From Heyndrickxia shackletonii (GTDB taxonomy: Bacteria > Bacillota > Bacilli > Bacillales > Bacillaceae_C), in NCBI RefSeq assembly GCF_001420715.1, contig NZ_LJJC01000006.1:384548-448547 (forward strand): a stretch of 64,000 nucleotides of DNA, written 5' to 3'. Below, piece by piece: positions 29,829 to 42,041 of this stretch. A program made the position numbers and the translations under genes. How positions within the stretch are numbered: position 1 is the stretch's first letter; each line of letters starts with the position of its first letter. The notes below the pieces were generated by a model. That model did no database searches and was not told where the DNA came from. It was given only the letters and a program-made list of their open reading frames with translations.

Positions 29829-29841
29829 CAATAAATCTATA

Positions 29842-29905
29842 CGAAAAGCGGAAACGTCTGTTCATCGACGTACAAACAGGAGGGCTTCGACGCAAGATGT
29901 AGAAA
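29842..29905 (+). repeat. Long inverted-repeat element, copy 4 (half, degenerate)
   Basis: ACGAAAAGCGGAAACG.CTGTTCATCGACGTACAAAC, then GGGCTTCGACGCAAGATGTAGAAA, corresponds to one half of the family. The distal arm is missing. Confidence 0.45.
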
Positions 29906-29929
29906 CCTACCAGTTTTATGGTACAAAAA

Positions 29930-29963
29930 AAAGCTCTATGCTGCCCAAGCAGCAAAGAGCTTT
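29930..29963 (-). terminator. Terminator after jag
   Basis: AAAGCTCT..GCTGC / GCAGC..AGAGCTTT long stem followed by eight T on the minus strand; it begins at the jag stop codon. Confidence 0.9.
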
Positions 29964-30581
29964 TTACTTTGGAGATATAACCAGATATCTGTTCGGCTCA
30001 ACACCTTCAGAATAGGTTTCTATTTGATCATTATTTGCTAAATGGCTATGAATAATTTTCCTTTCAAATGAAGGCATTGGTTCTAATTTTATTGGGCGTT
30101 TTGTACGAAGCGCTTTGTAAGATAACTTCCCGGCCAGTTGAATAAGTGCCTGTTCGCGCCTTTCACGATAATCCTCCACATTTAAGGTAATCGTAAAATA
30201 TTGATTTGTATATCGGTTTGAAACAAGCTGGGTTAAATATTGAAGAGAATTTAATGTCTGCCCCCTTTTTCCAATAAGCAAGGCCATTTTCTCTCCAGAT
30301 AATTTAAATTCAACTAATCGTCCATCTTGTACAACCTCTATCTTTGGATGGACTCCTAATTCCTTTGTTACAGCAAGCAAATATTTTTTTGCCTCTTCAA
30401 TCGGATCCGGTTTCACTTGAACATGTACAGTAGCCGGTTTTGCACCAAATAATCCAAATAACCCTTTTTTTCCTTCATCAATGACACGGACATGAATGCG
30501 ATCTTTTGTTGTGTTTAATTCTCTAAGAGCTGACTCGACTGCTTCTTCGACACTTTGTCCTGTAGCAGTAACTTCTTTCAC
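29964..30581 (-). CDS. jag: RNA-binding protein Jag/KhpB (Jag_N-KH-R3H)
   Basis: Cytoplasmic RNA-binding protein (SpoIIIJ-associated) implicated in cell elongation and division control in Firmicutes. The 205-aa protein has a Jag_N domain (about 1-50, [18 protein letters not shown]), a KH domain (about 57-135, with [15 protein letters not shown]) and an R3H domain (about 140-204, with the H-based motif [15 protein letters not shown]). It overlaps spoIIIJ by 4 bp and is coupled to it. Confidence 0.97.
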   Translation of the reverse strand: MKEVTATGQSVEEAVESALRELNTTKDRIHVRVIDEGKKGLFGLFGAKPATVHVQVKPDPIEEAKKYLLAVTKELGVHPKIEVVQDGRLVEFKLSGEKMALLIGKRGQTLNSLQYLTQLVSNRYTNQYFTITLNVEDYRERREQALIQLAGKLSYKALRTKRPIKLEPMPSFERKIIHSHLANNDQIETYSEGVEPNRYLVISPK

Positions 30582-31354
30582 CTTTTAGCTCCCCCCGATT
30601 TCCCAATAGTCGCTACTTCCTTTTTCATTTCTGGACCTTTTATAAAATAGGTCTGAATGATCATAAAAATGTTCCCGACAATCCAATACAATGGCAATGC
30701 CGATGGAAGATTCCAAGCTATTACAATAATCATGACAGGCATTACCCACAACATAACCGCCATTTGAGGATTTTGAGTTTGCGGTCCGGCCATCATGATC
30801 TTTTGCTGAATAAAAGTGGTGATACCTGCCAGAATAGCCAATACATAATCATTTGCTCCTAAATCAAACCAAAGGAAAGAAGAATCCCTAATATCAGGTG
30901 TACGATTAATAGCATGATAAAATCCGTATAAAATAGGCATTTGAATAACCAATGGCAGACATCCAGCTAAAGGGTTGACCTTATACTTTTGAAAAAGCTG
31001 CATGGTTTCTTGCTGGAGCTTTTGTTGTGTTGTGGCATCCTTTGAACTATACTTTTTTCTTAATTCCTGTAATTCTGGTTGAAGAATTTGCATTGCTTTA
31101 GAGCTTTTCGTTTGCTTAATCATTAAAGGTAAAATAACAAGACGAATTAAAATAGTAACAACAATAATCGATAATCCAAAGCTATTTCCAAATAAATGGG
31201 CTACCTTTATAATAAGCAGGGATAACGGATAAACAATATACTCATTCCAGAGCCCCTTACTCTCTGGAGTGATATCCTTATTAAATTCTGTACACCCTGC
31301 TAAAACTGAAATTAACCCGATAAGTAAAGCTGCAAGGAATAATTTCTTCTTCAA
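30578..31354 (-). CDS. spoIIIJ: Membrane protein insertase YidC1/SpoIIIJ
   Basis: Sec-independent/Sec-assisted insertase, needed in sporulation for SpoIIIAE-type assembly in B. subtilis. The 258-aa precursor has a lipoprotein signal with lipobox LAGC (acylated C21), then the five-helix YidC core: [17 protein letters not shown] contains the conserved hydrophilic-groove Arg, [17 protein letters not shown] follows, and two more helices end near 236. The C-terminal tail is basic ([16 protein letters not shown]). Overlaps jag and rnpA by 4 bp each. Confidence 0.97.
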   Translation of the reverse strand: MKKKLFLAALLIGLISVLAGCTEFNKDITPESKGLWNEYIVYPLSLLIIKVAHLFGNSFGLSIIVVTILIRLVILPLMIKQTKSSKAMQILQPELQELRKKYSSKDATTQQKLQQETMQLFQKYKVNPLAGCLPLVIQMPILYGFYHAINRTPDIRDSSFLWFDLGANDYVLAILAGITTFIQQKIMMAGPQTQNPQMAVMLWVMPVMIIVIAWNLPSALPLYWIVGNIFMIIQTYFIKGPEMKKEVATIGKSGGAKR

Positions 31355-31728
31355 TCCAACAGTTCCCCCCTATTTTTCTTAAAATATTCTCCCTTAATTA
31401 CTTTTGCTATTTTTAGTACATGTTCTAAGCTTTTTTTCACTTCATGGAAATTCATTTCGGCCGCTGGTTTCCTAGCGATAATCACATAATCATATTCGCT
31501 CTCTATGTATGGGTACATCTCGTGAAATGCCTGGCGAATATATCTCTTTATTTCAACTCGTTTTACTGCCTTGCCAATTTTTTTACTTACTGATAAACCT
31601 ATTCGGAAGTTTTTTTGATTTTCCTTCTTTAATATGTAAATAACAAATTGCCTATTAGCAAATGATTTTCCTTTTTTAAACACATATTGAAACTCTATGT
31701 TCTTTTTTATCCGATGCGCTTTGTTCAT
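31351..31728 (-). CDS. rnpA: RNase P protein component, atypical RNR motif
   Basis: Small basic protein subunit of ribonuclease P, which matures tRNA 5' ends. The 125-aa protein keeps the usual start ([19 protein letters not shown]), [22 protein letters not shown] and IIARKPA. However, the conserved helix that is normally R-N-R-x-K-R here reads K-R-V-E-I-K-R: the Asn and the second Arg of the RNR signature are Val and Glu. The frame is open and uninterrupted through this stretch. The ATG at 31728 has AGGTG 6 nt before it; two earlier ATGs lack spacing. Separated from rpmH by a terminator and a repeat element. Confidence 0.92.
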   Translation of the reverse strand: MNKAHRIKKNIEFQYVFKKGKSFANRQFVIYILKKENQKNFRIGLSVSKKIGKAVKRVEIKRYIRQAFHEMYPYIESEYDYVIIARKPAAEMNFHEVKKSLEHVLKIAKVIKGEYFKKNRGELLD

Positions 31729-31760
31729 TTTCATCACCTGCATTTCAAAGGAAATTACAC

Positions 31761-31931
31761 TTCCGCTTTTCGTTTTGTCTAGCTTCAGCGCCTATCGACT
31801 TGCAAACTTCCGGTCTCCTCCCTACGATAAGTCAACATCAGCTCGTGGACTACCTCCCTGTGTTTCCTTTATCTCAGTAGAAGCCCTACAGTTTGTACGT
31901 CGATGATCAAGGCGCTTCCGCTTTTCGTTTT
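31761..31931 (-). repeat. Long inverted-repeat element, copy 5, with flanking 16-bp direct repeats
   Basis: Element core at 31777-31925 in opposite orientation to the others: GTCTAGCTTCAGCGCCTATCG at one end, CGATGATCAAGGCGCTTCCGC at the other, with GATAAGTCAACATCAGC inside. TTCCGCTTTTCGTTTT occurs directly repeated at 31761-31776 and 31916-31931. It separates rpmH from rnpA. Confidence 0.8.
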
Positions 31932-31945
31932 TTATTTAAAAAAAA

Positions 31946-31967
31946 ACCACTGAGACGTTTCAGTGGT
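31946..31967 (-). terminator. Terminator of rpmH
   Basis: ACCACTGA / TCAGTGGT with a 6-nt loop followed by TTTTTTT on the minus strand, beginning right at the rpmH stop codon. Confidence 0.9.
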
Positions 31968-32102
31968 CTAAGCTGATAATACTTTTCTTCCTTTACGACG
32001 ACGGCTAGCTAAGACTTTACGTCCATTTTTTGAGCTCATTCGTGCACGGAATCCGTGAACTTTGCTTCTTTTACGTGCATTTGGTTGATATGTTCTTTTC
32101 AT
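31968..32102 (-). CDS. rpmH: Ribosomal protein bL34
   Basis: Large-subunit protein L34, 44 aa, highly basic. Translation from the ATG at 32102 gives [20 protein letters not shown] and continues through [22 protein letters not shown] before TAG. AGGAGGTG stands 5-6 nt upstream. It is the first gene left of oriC, as in nearly all Bacillus. Its terminator lies at the stop codon, so rnpA is not simply co-transcribed here. Confidence 0.97.
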   Translation of the reverse strand: MKRTYQPNARKRSKVHGFRARMSSKNGRKVLASRRRKGRKVLSA

Positions 32103-32238
32103 TCTATGACACCTCCTTCGAGGATAACATTTATTTCAGTAAAAGACAGTCCTTACAATTATAAAGATGAAGTAGAGCAATTGTCAACTGGTTGTTCCAT
32201 TACCAAATTTTATCCCTTTTTTCGTAAAACAATAGTGT

Positions 32239-32554
32239 TGTGGATAAAATTTTCGACATTTTTTCTTATCCACAACATTTATTGACATGTTTTGAACAAA
32301 TTATTTTCTTGTTAATAAATTTTTTCCACATAGTCTTGGTGTTGTGGATAATTTACAAATAGCATTGCGCCATCAATCATTATTTGATATGATAAATGTG
32401 TTTTTACTCTGAATACATCTTTTATTAAAATACATTTATCCACAGATGTGAATAACTTGTGGATAGTTTATATACAACGCTTGAATAAACTTGTCCACAA
32501 ACAGTGAATAATGTCGAAATCTGTTTTTCTTTCCTTATTATATGTTTTTCCACA
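32239..32554. other. oriC part 1: DnaA-box array between rpmH and dnaA
   Basis: Perfect boxes: 32239-32247 (minus), 32266-32274 (plus), 32343-32351 (minus), 32436-32444 (plus), and TTATTCACA at 32447-32455 (minus). One-mismatch boxes at 32322-32330, 32458-32466, 32491-32499, 32503-32511 and 32546-32554. The gene-free, AT-rich gap of about 600 bp also holds the rpmH and dnaA promoters; I could not assign dnaA -35/-10 boxes with standard spacing. It corresponds to the incC half of the bipartite Bacillus origin. Confidence 0.92.
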
Positions 32555-32700
32555 ATGAATACAGTTGCATAATTATTAATCTATTATTTTTATAATAAAA
32601 CAGTGTTACGTTCGATAAGAAATAAGAAAAGTAGATTTACATGAGACAGGCCATGCAAGCATTGTAATAACAAAATTAGTAGTTAAGGGAGGGTATGGTG

Positions 32701-34047
32701 TTGGAAAATATAACTGATCTTTGGAATAAAGCATTGTCGATTATTGAAGAAAAGATCAGTAAGCCTAGTTTTGAAACTTGGCTAAAATCAACGAAGGCTC
32801 ATTCATTAAAGGGTGATACATTTATTGTCTCTGTACCAAATGACTTTGCCAGGGATTGGCTTGAAGGAAGATATGTACCTCTAATTTCAGGAGTTCTATA
32901 TGATATTACTGGTGAAGAGCTTTCTGTAAAATTTATTATTCCGCAAAACCAAGAGGATCAAGATTTCCAAATTCCTATTTCTAAGCAAAAGAAATTAATA
33001 AATGAAGAACCCACTGAATCAAACCAAAATATGCTGAATCCAAAGTATACATTTGACACATTTGTCATTGGATCCGGAAATCGTTTTGCACATGCTGCCT
33101 CTTTAGCAGTTGCTGAAGCTCCGGCAAAAGCATATAATCCTTTTTTTATTTATGGTGGTGTAGGATTAGGGAAAACCCATTTAATGCACGCTATTGGCCA
33201 TTATGTTATTGAACATAATCCTACAGCGAAGGTTGTGTATCTCTCATCTGAAAAGTTTACAAATGAATTTATTAATTCTATTCGAGATAACAAGGCAGAG
33301 TATTTCCGGAATAAATACCGTAACGTTGATATTCTATTAATAGATGATATTCAATTCCTTGCAGGAAAAGAATCAACTCAAGAGGAATTTTTCCATACTT
33401 TTAATGCATTACATGAGGAAAGCAAGCAAATTGTGATTTCCAGTGATAGACCTCCAAAGGAAATACCGACACTTGAGGATCGCCTTAGATCACGATTTGA
33501 ATGGGGTCTAATTACAGATATTACACCGCCTGATTTAGAGACAAGAATTGCCATCCTTCGTAAAAAAGCGAAAGCAGATGGTCTTGATATTCCAAATGAA
33601 GTAATGCTCTATATAGCTAATCAAATTGATTCCAATATTCGTGAGCTTGAAGGTGCATTAATACGCGTTGTTGCTTATTCCTCTTTAATTAATAAGGATA
33701 TCAATGCAGATTTAGCAGCTGAAGCATTAAAGGATATTATTCCTAGCTCCAAACCAAAGGTTATTACGATACTAGATATTCAAAAAAAGGTCGGGGAACA
33801 GTATAATGTAAAGCTGGAAGATTTCAAAGCGAAAAAACGAACACAATCTGTAGCATTCCCTCGGCAAATTGCAATGTATTTGGCCAGAGAACTAACAGAT
33901 TTTTCTCTTCCTAAAATCGGAGAGGAATTTGGAGGCAGAGACCATACTACTGTAATCCATGCTCACGAAAAAATATCTAAAATGATCCAAAGTGACGGAC
34001 AATTACAGAAAAAAATTGAAGAAATTCAAAGTATCCTAAAAAGCTAA
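32701..34047 (+). CDS. dnaA: Chromosomal replication initiator DnaA
   Basis: AAA+ initiator binding DnaA boxes and melting oriC. From the TTG at 32701 the protein is 448 aa and starts [12 protein letters not shown], like homologues. GGAGG ends 8 nt before that TTG, while the ATG at 32695 would leave only 2 nt. Domain I about 1-85, a short linker to 105, AAA+ domain III with Walker [10 protein letters not shown] (152-160) and Walker B ILLIDDIQ (211-218), arginine finger region RLRSRFEWG (261-269), and domain IV with [15 protein letters not shown]. Flanked by both halves of oriC. Confidence 0.97.
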   Translation: MENITDLWNKALSIIEEKISKPSFETWLKSTKAHSLKGDTFIVSVPNDFARDWLEGRYVPLISGVLYDITGEELSVKFIIPQNQEDQDFQIPISKQKKLINEEPTESNQNMLNPKYTFDTFVIGSGNRFAHAASLAVAEAPAKAYNPFFIYGGVGLGKTHLMHAIGHYVIEHNPTAKVVYLSSEKFTNEFINSIRDNKAEYFRNKYRNVDILLIDDIQFLAGKESTQEEFFHTFNALHEESKQIVISSDRPPKEIPTLEDRLRSRFEWGLITDITPPDLETRIAILRKKAKADGLDIPNEVMLYIANQIDSNIRELEGALIRVVAYSSLINKDINADLAAEALKDIIPSSKPKVITILDIQKKVGEQYNVKLEDFKAKKRTQSVAFPRQIAMYLARELTDFSLPKIGEEFGGRDHTTVIHAHEKISKMIQSDGQLQKKIEEIQSILKS

Positions 34048-34068
34048 TGTTTTTTCTTTAGGGGATAT

Positions 34069-34210
34069 TGTGAATAACATTACTAAAGATATACACAGTC
34101 TATCCACATGTGGATAGACTTTCTTTCCTTTCAAATTTGACGTTATCCACAAATCCACATCCCCTATTACTATTACTACGGTTTTTTAAAAGAATTATTA
34201 ATAATAATCC
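34069..34210. other. oriC part 2: DnaA boxes, DnaA-trios and unwinding element
   Basis: Boxes: 34069-34077 (minus, TTATTCACA), the palindromic pair CTATCCACATGTGGATAG at 34100-34117, and TTATCCACA at 34143-34151 followed by AAATCCACA. Then comes a C-run and five trinucleotides CTA-TTA-CTA-TTA-CTA (34164-34178), i.e. 3'-GAT/AAT-5' DnaA-trios on the other strand. An AT-only stretch of about 30 bp follows (34181-34210). The layout matches the B. subtilis basal unwinding system closely. Confidence 0.93.
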
Positions 34211-34222
34211 GGGGGCTGAATA

Positions 34223-35362
34223 ATGAAATTTTCAATTCAACGAGATCGTCTTATTCAAAGTGTACAAGACGTTATGAAAGCAATTAGTACAAGAACTACT
34301 ATTCCAATTTTGACTGGTATAAAAATTGTGGCAACAAATGAAGGTGTAACTTTAACAGGAAGTGATTCAGATGTTTCCATCGAATCTTTTATACCGAAAG
34401 AAGAAGATGGAGATGAATTAGTAGAGATTCATTCTACTGGTGGAATTGTTTTGCAGGCAAAGTTTTTCGGTGAAATTGTCAAAAAACTGCCAATGGATAC
34501 TGTCGAAATGGAAGTTATTAATCAATTTCAAACAGTTATTCGTTCAGGTAAAGCAGAATTCAACTTAAATGGACTGGATCCAGAGGAATATCCACACTTA
34601 CCGCAAATATCTGAAGAAAATATTATTAGAATTCCAACCGATATATTAAAAAATGTTATACGCCAAACTGTATTTGCTGTGTCTGCTTCAGAAACACGCC
34701 CAATCTTGACAGGTGTAAACTGGCAACTAGAAGGTAATAAAATTTCTTGTATTGCAACAGATAGTCATCGGTTGGCAAAACGAAGCGCAGAGGTAGAAAC
34801 AACTGGTGATTTACAATACAACATCGTTATTCCTGGAAAAAGTTTAAATGAATTAAGTAAGATTTTAGATGATACAAATGAACCGGTTGAAATTGTTATT
34901 ACTCAAAATCAAATCTTATTTAAAGCAAAACATCTATTGTTCTTTTCACGATTATTGGAAGGAAATTATCCAGATACTTCCCGATTAATTCCTTCTGAAA
35001 GTAAGACGGAATTAATTATTAACACAAAAGAATTTTTACAAGCAATTGATCGTGCTTCATTGCTTGCCAGAGAGGGCCGTAACCCTAATGTGGTTAAACT
35101 TTCTACCCTTTCCTCAGGTGTTATTGAAATATCTTCCAATACTCCTGAAGTTGGTAAAGTAGTGGAACAAGTTCAAAGTAATTCAATCGAGGGAGAAGAT
35201 TTGAAAATTTCCTTTAGTGCTAAATATATGATGGATGCACTTAAAGCGCTTGAAGGACTTGAAATAAAAATTAATTTTACAGGTGCAATGCGTCCGTTTA
35301 TCATCCATCCGATGAATGACGAATCCATTATACAGCTTATCCTGCCAGTAAGAACGTATTAA
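34223..35362 (+). CDS. dnaN: DNA polymerase III sliding clamp (beta)
   Basis: Ring-shaped processivity factor; three topologically similar domains of about 120 residues in 379 aa. Start MKFSIQRDRLIQSVQDVMKA, mid-domain FAVSASETRPILTG and C-terminal MRPFIIHPMNDESIIQLILPVRTY are characteristic. GGGGG stands before the ATG. Follows dnaA across the unwinding region; a terminator follows. Confidence 0.98.
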   Translation: MKFSIQRDRLIQSVQDVMKAISTRTTIPILTGIKIVATNEGVTLTGSDSDVSIESFIPKEEDGDELVEIHSTGGIVLQAKFFGEIVKKLPMDTVEMEVINQFQTVIRSGKAEFNLNGLDPEEYPHLPQISEENIIRIPTDILKNVIRQTVFAVSASETRPILTGVNWQLEGNKISCIATDSHRLAKRSAEVETTGDLQYNIVIPGKSLNELSKILDDTNEPVEIVITQNQILFKAKHLLFFSRLLEGNYPDTSRLIPSESKTELIINTKEFLQAIDRASLLAREGRNPNVVKLSTLSSGVIEISSNTPEVGKVVEQVQSNSIEGEDLKISFSAKYMMDALKALEGLEIKINFTGAMRPFIIHPMNDESIIQLILPVRTY

Positions 35363-35376
35363 ATTTAATAAAGGAT

Positions 35377-35406
35377 AAATCGGTGAACATTTAAGCTCAC
35401 CGATTT
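35377..35406 (+). terminator. Terminator of dnaN
   Basis: AAATCGGTGA / TCACCGATTT stem with a 10-nt loop followed by ATTTTTTAC, 15 bp after the stop. Confidence 0.8.
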
Positions 35407-35488
35407 ATTTTTTACTCCCCCTCCGTCCATTTTTCACCCGTAAATAGGCTCCTTTAGGTAAAAGTTCTTTTGAAAAAAGTTATTAACA

Positions 35489-35497
35489 TGTGGATAA
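35489..35497 (-). other. Isolated perfect DnaA box downstream of dnaN
   Basis: TGTGGATAA (TTATCCACA on the minus strand) in the dnaN-rlbA gap. Confidence 0.7.
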
Positions 35498-35606
35498 CGT
35501 CTATTTTTTCGAATATGAAAATTCTTACATGTAAAGATGCTTTGTATTCATTAAAAATATTTAGTAAAATTATAAATTAGATACTTAGATGAGGATGTTG
35601 AATAAT

Positions 35607-35822
35607 TTGGATAAAAATGTAAAAATTGAAACGGAATTCATTACTTTAGGGCAATTTCTTAAATTAGCCGATGTTATTCAAAGTGGTGGAATGGCGAAAT
35701 GGTTTTTAAGTGAATACGAAGTATATGTGAACGGAATACAGGACCAAAGAAGAGGAAAAAAGCTGGTCGAAGGTGATAAGGTAGAGATACCGGGAATTGG
35801 CCAGTTTATGATAACTAAATAA
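35607..35822 (+). CDS. rlbA: S4-domain protein RlbA/YaaA
   Basis: Small RNA-binding-type S4 domain protein, linked to large-subunit assembly in B. subtilis (YaaA/RlbA). Motifs [22 protein letters not shown] and [14 protein letters not shown] mark the S4 fold. The frame opens at an ATG at 35589 with no ribosome site of its own; GAGGA overlaps that start and suits a downstream start. TTG at 35607 gives 71 aa, starts [10 protein letters not shown] and equals the B. subtilis length, so it is preferred, though the spacing of 11-12 nt is long. TTG at 35598 is the alternative. Confidence 0.9.
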   Translation: MDKNVKIETEFITLGQFLKLADVIQSGGMAKWFLSEYEVYVNGIQDQRRGKKLVEGDKVEIPGIGQFMITK

Positions 35823-35883
35823 AATAGGCCAAGTTCTGATCGTCCATATTATTATCCGTACATGGAATAAAGGATGTTACGAA

Positions 35884-37002
35884 ATGTATATAGAGGAACT
35901 GGAGTTACGTAATTATCGCAATTATGAAAAGCTTTCAATTGAGTTTCAAGATAAAGTAAATGTCATTCTCGGGGAAAATGCTCAAGGGAAAACGAATGTA
36001 ATGGAATCCCTTTATGTTTTAGCAATGGCCAAATCCCACCGGACAACAAATGATAAAGATTTGATACGTTGGGACGCGGAATATGCTAAAATAAATGGGA
36101 GGATAAAAAAAGGAAGCGGTTCTTTTCCGTTAGAGCTGATTATTTCCAAAAAGGGAAAAAAGGCAAAGTTTAACCATATTGAGCAACGGAAGCTAAGTCA
36201 ATATATAGGAAATATGAATGTCGTCATGTTTGCTCCTGAGGATTTAAATCTTGTAAAAGGGAGCCCTCAAGTAAGGCGGCGTTTTATTGATATGGAAATT
36301 GGTCAGGTTTCTCCTGTTTATTTACACGATATTGGCCAATATCAAAAAATATTACAGCAGCGAAACCATTATTTGAAACAACTTCAAATAAAAAAACAAA
36401 CGGACGAAACGATGTTGGATGTTCTAACAGAACAATTCATTCAAATTGCTGTAAAAATTATTATAAAAAGGTTTGACTTTATTAAAATGCTGCAGGAATG
36501 GGCAAGTCCTATTCACACTGGTATTTCTAGAGGACTAGAATCGCTAAAAATTAACTATAAACCCTCATTAGATGTATCAGAAGAGCTGGATTCGTCAACC
36601 ATGATAAAGATATATGAGGAAAAATTTTCCTCAATCCGAAATAGGGAGATTGAACGTGGTGTAACCTTAGTTGGGCCTCACAGGGATGATATGACCTTTA
36701 ATGTAAACGATCGCGATGTACAAACATTTGGCTCTCAAGGTCAACAGCGTACAACTGCGTTATCTTTAAAACTGGCTGAAATAGAGTTAATTCACTCTGA
36801 GATTGGTGAATATCCTATTCTTCTTTTAGATGATGTACTTTCTGAATTAGATGATTACAGACAATCTCATTTGTTAAACACGATTCAAGGAAGGGTCCAA
36901 ACGTTTGTTACAACAACAAGCATTGAGGGAATTGATCATCAAACTTTAAAAGAAGCATCAACCTTTTTTGTTACAGAGGGTTGTATTTCCAGCGGAAAAT
37001 GA
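35884..37002 (+). CDS. recF: DNA replication and repair protein RecF
   Basis: SMC-like ATPase that helps load RecA at gaps. 372 aa: Walker [10 protein letters not shown] (30-38), central coiled-coil-like arm, signature motif ([18 protein letters not shown]) and Walker [14 protein letters not shown]. Starts [17 protein letters not shown]. Located between rlbA and remB as in Bacillus; remB begins 10 bp later. Confidence 0.98.
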   Translation: MYIEELELRNYRNYEKLSIEFQDKVNVILGENAQGKTNVMESLYVLAMAKSHRTTNDKDLIRWDAEYAKINGRIKKGSGSFPLELIISKKGKKAKFNHIEQRKLSQYIGNMNVVMFAPEDLNLVKGSPQVRRRFIDMEIGQVSPVYLHDIGQYQKILQQRNHYLKQLQIKKQTDETMLDVLTEQFIQIAVKIIIKRFDFIKMLQEWASPIHTGISRGLESLKINYKPSLDVSEELDSSTMIKIYEEKFSSIRNREIERGVTLVGPHRDDMTFNVNDRDVQTFGSQGQQRTTALSLKLAEIELIHSEIGEYPILLLDDVLSELDDYRQSHLLNTIQGRVQTFVTTTSIEGIDHQTLKEASTFFVTEGCISSGK

Positions 37003-37011
37003 GGTGGAAAT

Positions 37012-37260
37012 GTGTATATTCATATAGGTGAAGATGTGTTGGTCGGGAGCAATGAAATAATTGCTATCCTTGATAAAGAATCGGTACAAGATTCCCCCAT
37101 TACGCAAGAATTTTTGCAAACAAGAACGAAGGAAATTATCAATTTATCAAAGGGTGAATTCAAATCTATTATTATTACCTGTCATCAAGTATATCTCTCA
37201 CCATTAGCCTCAAGTACGCTTAATAAACGTACAAAATACGAGAATCAGCAGATTTCTTAA
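37012..37260 (+). CDS. remB: RemB-like regulator of extracellular matrix (YaaB)
   Basis: Small DNA-binding-type protein of the RemA/RemB (DUF370-related) family; in B. subtilis RemB contributes to activation of matrix genes. 82 aa, GTG start with GAGGTGG just upstream. The N-terminus MYIHIGEDVLVGSNEIIAIL is the family signature. The C-terminal third is less conserved and polar. Translationally close to recF and upstream of gyrB. Confidence 0.9.
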   Translation: MYIHIGEDVLVGSNEIIAILDKESVQDSPITQEFLQTRTKEIINLSKGEFKSIIITCHQVYLSPLASSTLNKRTKYENQQIS

Positions 37261-37370
37261 AAATACATTATATATTTTATTCATCTTTTTTTAATTGAAT
37301 TATAGTGCGGACTTATAAATAGATTTTTTATTGACCTTTTAGCAGTTTATTTATTAGGAAGTGTAGGTGA

Positions 37371-39308
<1,938 letters not shown>

Positions 39309-39320
39309 TTTTGATAATAA

Positions 39321-39374
39321 GAAATTTGCAAGCGCCTTGGTTATTTCCTATCCGATAGGCAATGGGGCTAGTCA
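39321..39374 (+). repeat. Long inverted-repeat element, copy 6 (internally deleted)
   Basis: Only the outer arms remain: GAAATTTGCAAGCGCCTTGG and TCCGATAGGCAATGGGGCTAG, about 54 bp in the gyrB-gyrA gap. Confidence 0.6.
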
Positions 39375-39473
39375 AAGGCGAATCTCACGAAATAAAATTA
39401 TACTTCTTATTATTTTAAATAAAGCAATCAGTTAATGCTGATTGCTTGATTCTCTTAAAGGAGGTTCTCTAGC

Positions 39474-41954
39474 TTGGCTGAAACACCGAATGCAAATATA
39501 AAAGAAGTAAATATAAGTAAAGAAATGCGTACTTCCTTCCTAGATTATGCGATGAGTGTTATTGTTGCTCGTGCACTTCCAGACGTACGTGACGGATTAA
39601 AGCCTGTGCATCGCAGAATTCTTTATGCAATGAATGATTTAGGAATGACATCCGATAAGGCTTATAAAAAGTCAGCCCGTATCGTTGGTGAAGTAATCGG
39701 AAAGTATCATCCACATGGTGATTCTGCTGTTTATGAAACAATGGTTCGTATGGCCCAAGATTTTAGCTATCGTTATATGCTTGTTGATGGACACGGCAAC
39801 TTCGGTTCTGTAGACGGAGACTCCGCAGCAGCGATGCGTTATACAGAAGCCCGTATGTCAAAAATATCTATGGAACTGCTCCGTGATATTAATAAAGACA
39901 CAATAGATTATCAGGATAACTATGATGGTTCAGAAAAAGAGCCAGTAGTCTTGCCTTCTAGATTTCCAAATTTATTAGTCAATGGTACATCTGGTATCGC
40001 CGTAGGGATGGCAACAAATATCCCACCTCATCAACTTGGTGAGGTCATTGATGGTGTACTTGCATTAAGTAAGGAACCTGATATCACTATTCAGGAGCTA
40101 ATGGAATATATCCCAGGTCCAGATTTTCCTACAGCCGGATTAATTGTAGGAAGAAGCGGTATACGCAGAGCCTATGAAACAGGAAAAGGTTCGATCACGT
40201 TAAGAGCCCGCGTTGAAATTGAGCAAAAAGCAAGCGGAAAAGAAATGATCATCGTTAAGGAAATTCCTTATCAAGTTAATAAAGCTAAATTAGTAGAAAG
40301 AATTGCTGAGTTAGTAAGAGATAAGAAAATTGATGGGATTACAGATTTACGTGACGAATCCGATCGGACAGGGATGCGCGTTGTAATTGAAGTTCGTAAA
40401 GATGCAAACGCAAATGTACTGCTAAATAATTTATTTAAGCATACTGCGTTACAAACTACTTTTGGAATTAACCTTCTAGCACTAGTTAAGGGTCAGCCTA
40501 AAGTATTAAATTTAAAAGAATGTCTATATCATTATTTAGAGCATCAAAAGGTTATCATTCGACGCAGAACAGAATTTGAATTAAAAAAAGCGGAAGCACG
40601 CGCCCATATTTTAGAAGGATTAAGAATTGCTTTAGATCATATAGATGAAATTATTAGCTTAATTCGTTCATCACAAACAACGGATATAGCAAGAAATGGT
40701 TTAATGGAGCAATTTTCATTATCTGAAAAGCAAGCACAAGCAATTCTTGATATGCGACTCCAACGTTTAACAGGATTAGAACGTGAAAAAATAGAAGAAG
40801 AATATCAAGAATTAATTAAACTAATTGCTGAATTGAAAGCAATCTTAGCGGATGAGGAAAAGGTTCTTCATATTATCCGTGAAGAGTTGCTGGAAATTAA
40901 AGAACGATTTAATGATACAAGAAGAACGGAAATTGTTTCCGGCGGAATTGAGCAAATTGAAGATGAAGATTTGATTCCTCAAGAAAATATAGTAGTGACA
41001 TTAACTCATAATGGCTATATTAAACGTTTGCCAATTTCAACATATCGCAGCCAAAAACGAGGCGGCAGAGGTGTACAAGGGATGGGAACAAATGAAGATG
41101 ACTTTGTTGAACATCTTCTAACTACTTCTACTCACGATACGATTCTATTCTTCACCAATAAAGGGAAGGTCTATAGAGCCAAAGGCTACGAAATTCCTGA
41201 GTATAGCCGTACAGCGAAGGGACTACCAATCATTAACCTATTGGGAATTGAGAAGGATGAATGGATCAATACAATCATTCGAGTAGAAGAATTCGTAGAG
41301 GATTCATATTTATTCTTTACAACGAAAAAGGGAATATCAAAACGTACACCATTATCTGATTTTGCTAATATTCGAACCAATGGCTTAATTGCGATTCATC
41401 TACGCGAAGAAGATGAGTTAATTTCTGTTAAACTAACAGATGGAAATAAAGATATTATTATCGGTACAAAAAATGGTATGCTTATTCGCTTTCCGGAAAC
41501 GGATGTACGTTCAATGGGAAGAACTGCAACTGGGGTAAAAGGTATTACATTGTCTGGTGAAGATGATGTCGTTGGAATGGAAATCTTAGATGAAAATAAT
41601 GAGGTTCTCATTGTAACCTTAAACGGATATGGAAAGCGTACACCTGCGTCTGAATATCGCATCCAAAGCCGTGGCGGAAAAGGAATTAAAACATGTAATA
41701 TTACCGAGAAGAACGGCTCACTTGTCTCAGTTAAAACAGTTACTGGTGAAGAAGATTTAATGCTTATTACGGCTGGCGGGGTCTTAATCAGAATGGCTGT
41801 TAGTGATATTTCTCTTCTTGGAAGAAATACACAAGGTGTCAAGTTAATAAAACTTGGAGAAGATGAATATGTTGCAACGGTTGCAAAAGTAGAAAAAGAA
41901 TCAGAAGAAGAAACAGAAGAACCGGAAGAAAAACTGGAAGATAGCAATGAATAA
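39474..41954 (+). CDS. gyrA: DNA gyrase subunit A
   Basis: Breakage-reunion subunit. 826 aa with TTG start and AAAGGAGG 9 nt upstream. Winged-helix domain with catalytic Y123 in [23 protein letters not shown] carries S84 and E88, the quinolone-sensitive residues. The C-terminal DNA-wrapping pinwheel (about 500-800) contains the GyrA box QKRGGRG. The acidic tail ([16 protein letters not shown]) is common in Bacillus. Its own terminator follows. Confidence 0.98.
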   Translation: MAETPNANIKEVNISKEMRTSFLDYAMSVIVARALPDVRDGLKPVHRRILYAMNDLGMTSDKAYKKSARIVGEVIGKYHPHGDSAVYETMVRMAQDFSYRYMLVDGHGNFGSVDGDSAAAMRYTEARMSKISMELLRDINKDTIDYQDNYDGSEKEPVVLPSRFPNLLVNGTSGIAVGMATNIPPHQLGEVIDGVLALSKEPDITIQELMEYIPGPDFPTAGLIVGRSGIRRAYETGKGSITLRARVEIEQKASGKEMIIVKEIPYQVNKAKLVERIAELVRDKKIDGITDLRDESDRTGMRVVIEVRKDANANVLLNNLFKHTALQTTFGINLLALVKGQPKVLNLKECLYHYLEHQKVIIRRRTEFELKKAEARAHILEGLRIALDHIDEIISLIRSSQTTDIARNGLMEQFSLSEKQAQAILDMRLQRLTGLEREKIEEEYQELIKLIAELKAILADEEKVLHIIREELLEIKERFNDTRRTEIVSGGIEQIEDEDLIPQENIVVTLTHNGYIKRLPISTYRSQKRGGRGVQGMGTNEDDFVEHLLTTSTHDTILFFTNKGKVYRAKGYEIPEYSRTAKGLPIINLLGIEKDEWINTIIRVEEFVEDSYLFFTTKKGISKRTPLSDFANIRTNGLIAIHLREEDELISVKLTDGNKDIIIGTKNGMLIRFPETDVRSMGRTATGVKGITLSGEDDVVGMEILDENNEVLIVTLNGYGKRTPASEYRIQSRGGKGIKTCNITEKNGSLVSVKTVTGEEDLMLITAGGVLIRMAVSDISLLGRNTQGVKLIKLGEDEYVATVAKVEKESEEETEEPEEKLEDSNE

Positions 41955-41958
41955 TTTT

Positions 41959-41987
41959 AAAAGAGGCATCGTTTTGATGTCTCTTTT
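41959..41987 (+). terminator. Terminator of gyrA
   Basis: AAAAGAGGCATC / GATGTCTCTTTT stem with a 5-nt loop and TTTT tail, right after the gyrA stop codon. Confidence 0.8.
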
Positions 41988-42041
41988 TTGGTAAAATATA
42001 TAATTAGGGAAAGTTCTGACATTTGCACCAGGGGGAAGGTT

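Noticed and set aside
32565-32596. dnaA promoter TTGCAT ... TATAAT
   Set aside because: The boxes are good but the spacing is 20 bp, too long for a confident sigma-A promoter.
41396-41947. 183-codon open frame on the minus strand inside the 3' part of gyrA
   Set aside because: Low-complexity Ser/Pro-rich translation opposite the conserved gyrA C-terminal domain; no ribosome site. An antisense shadow.
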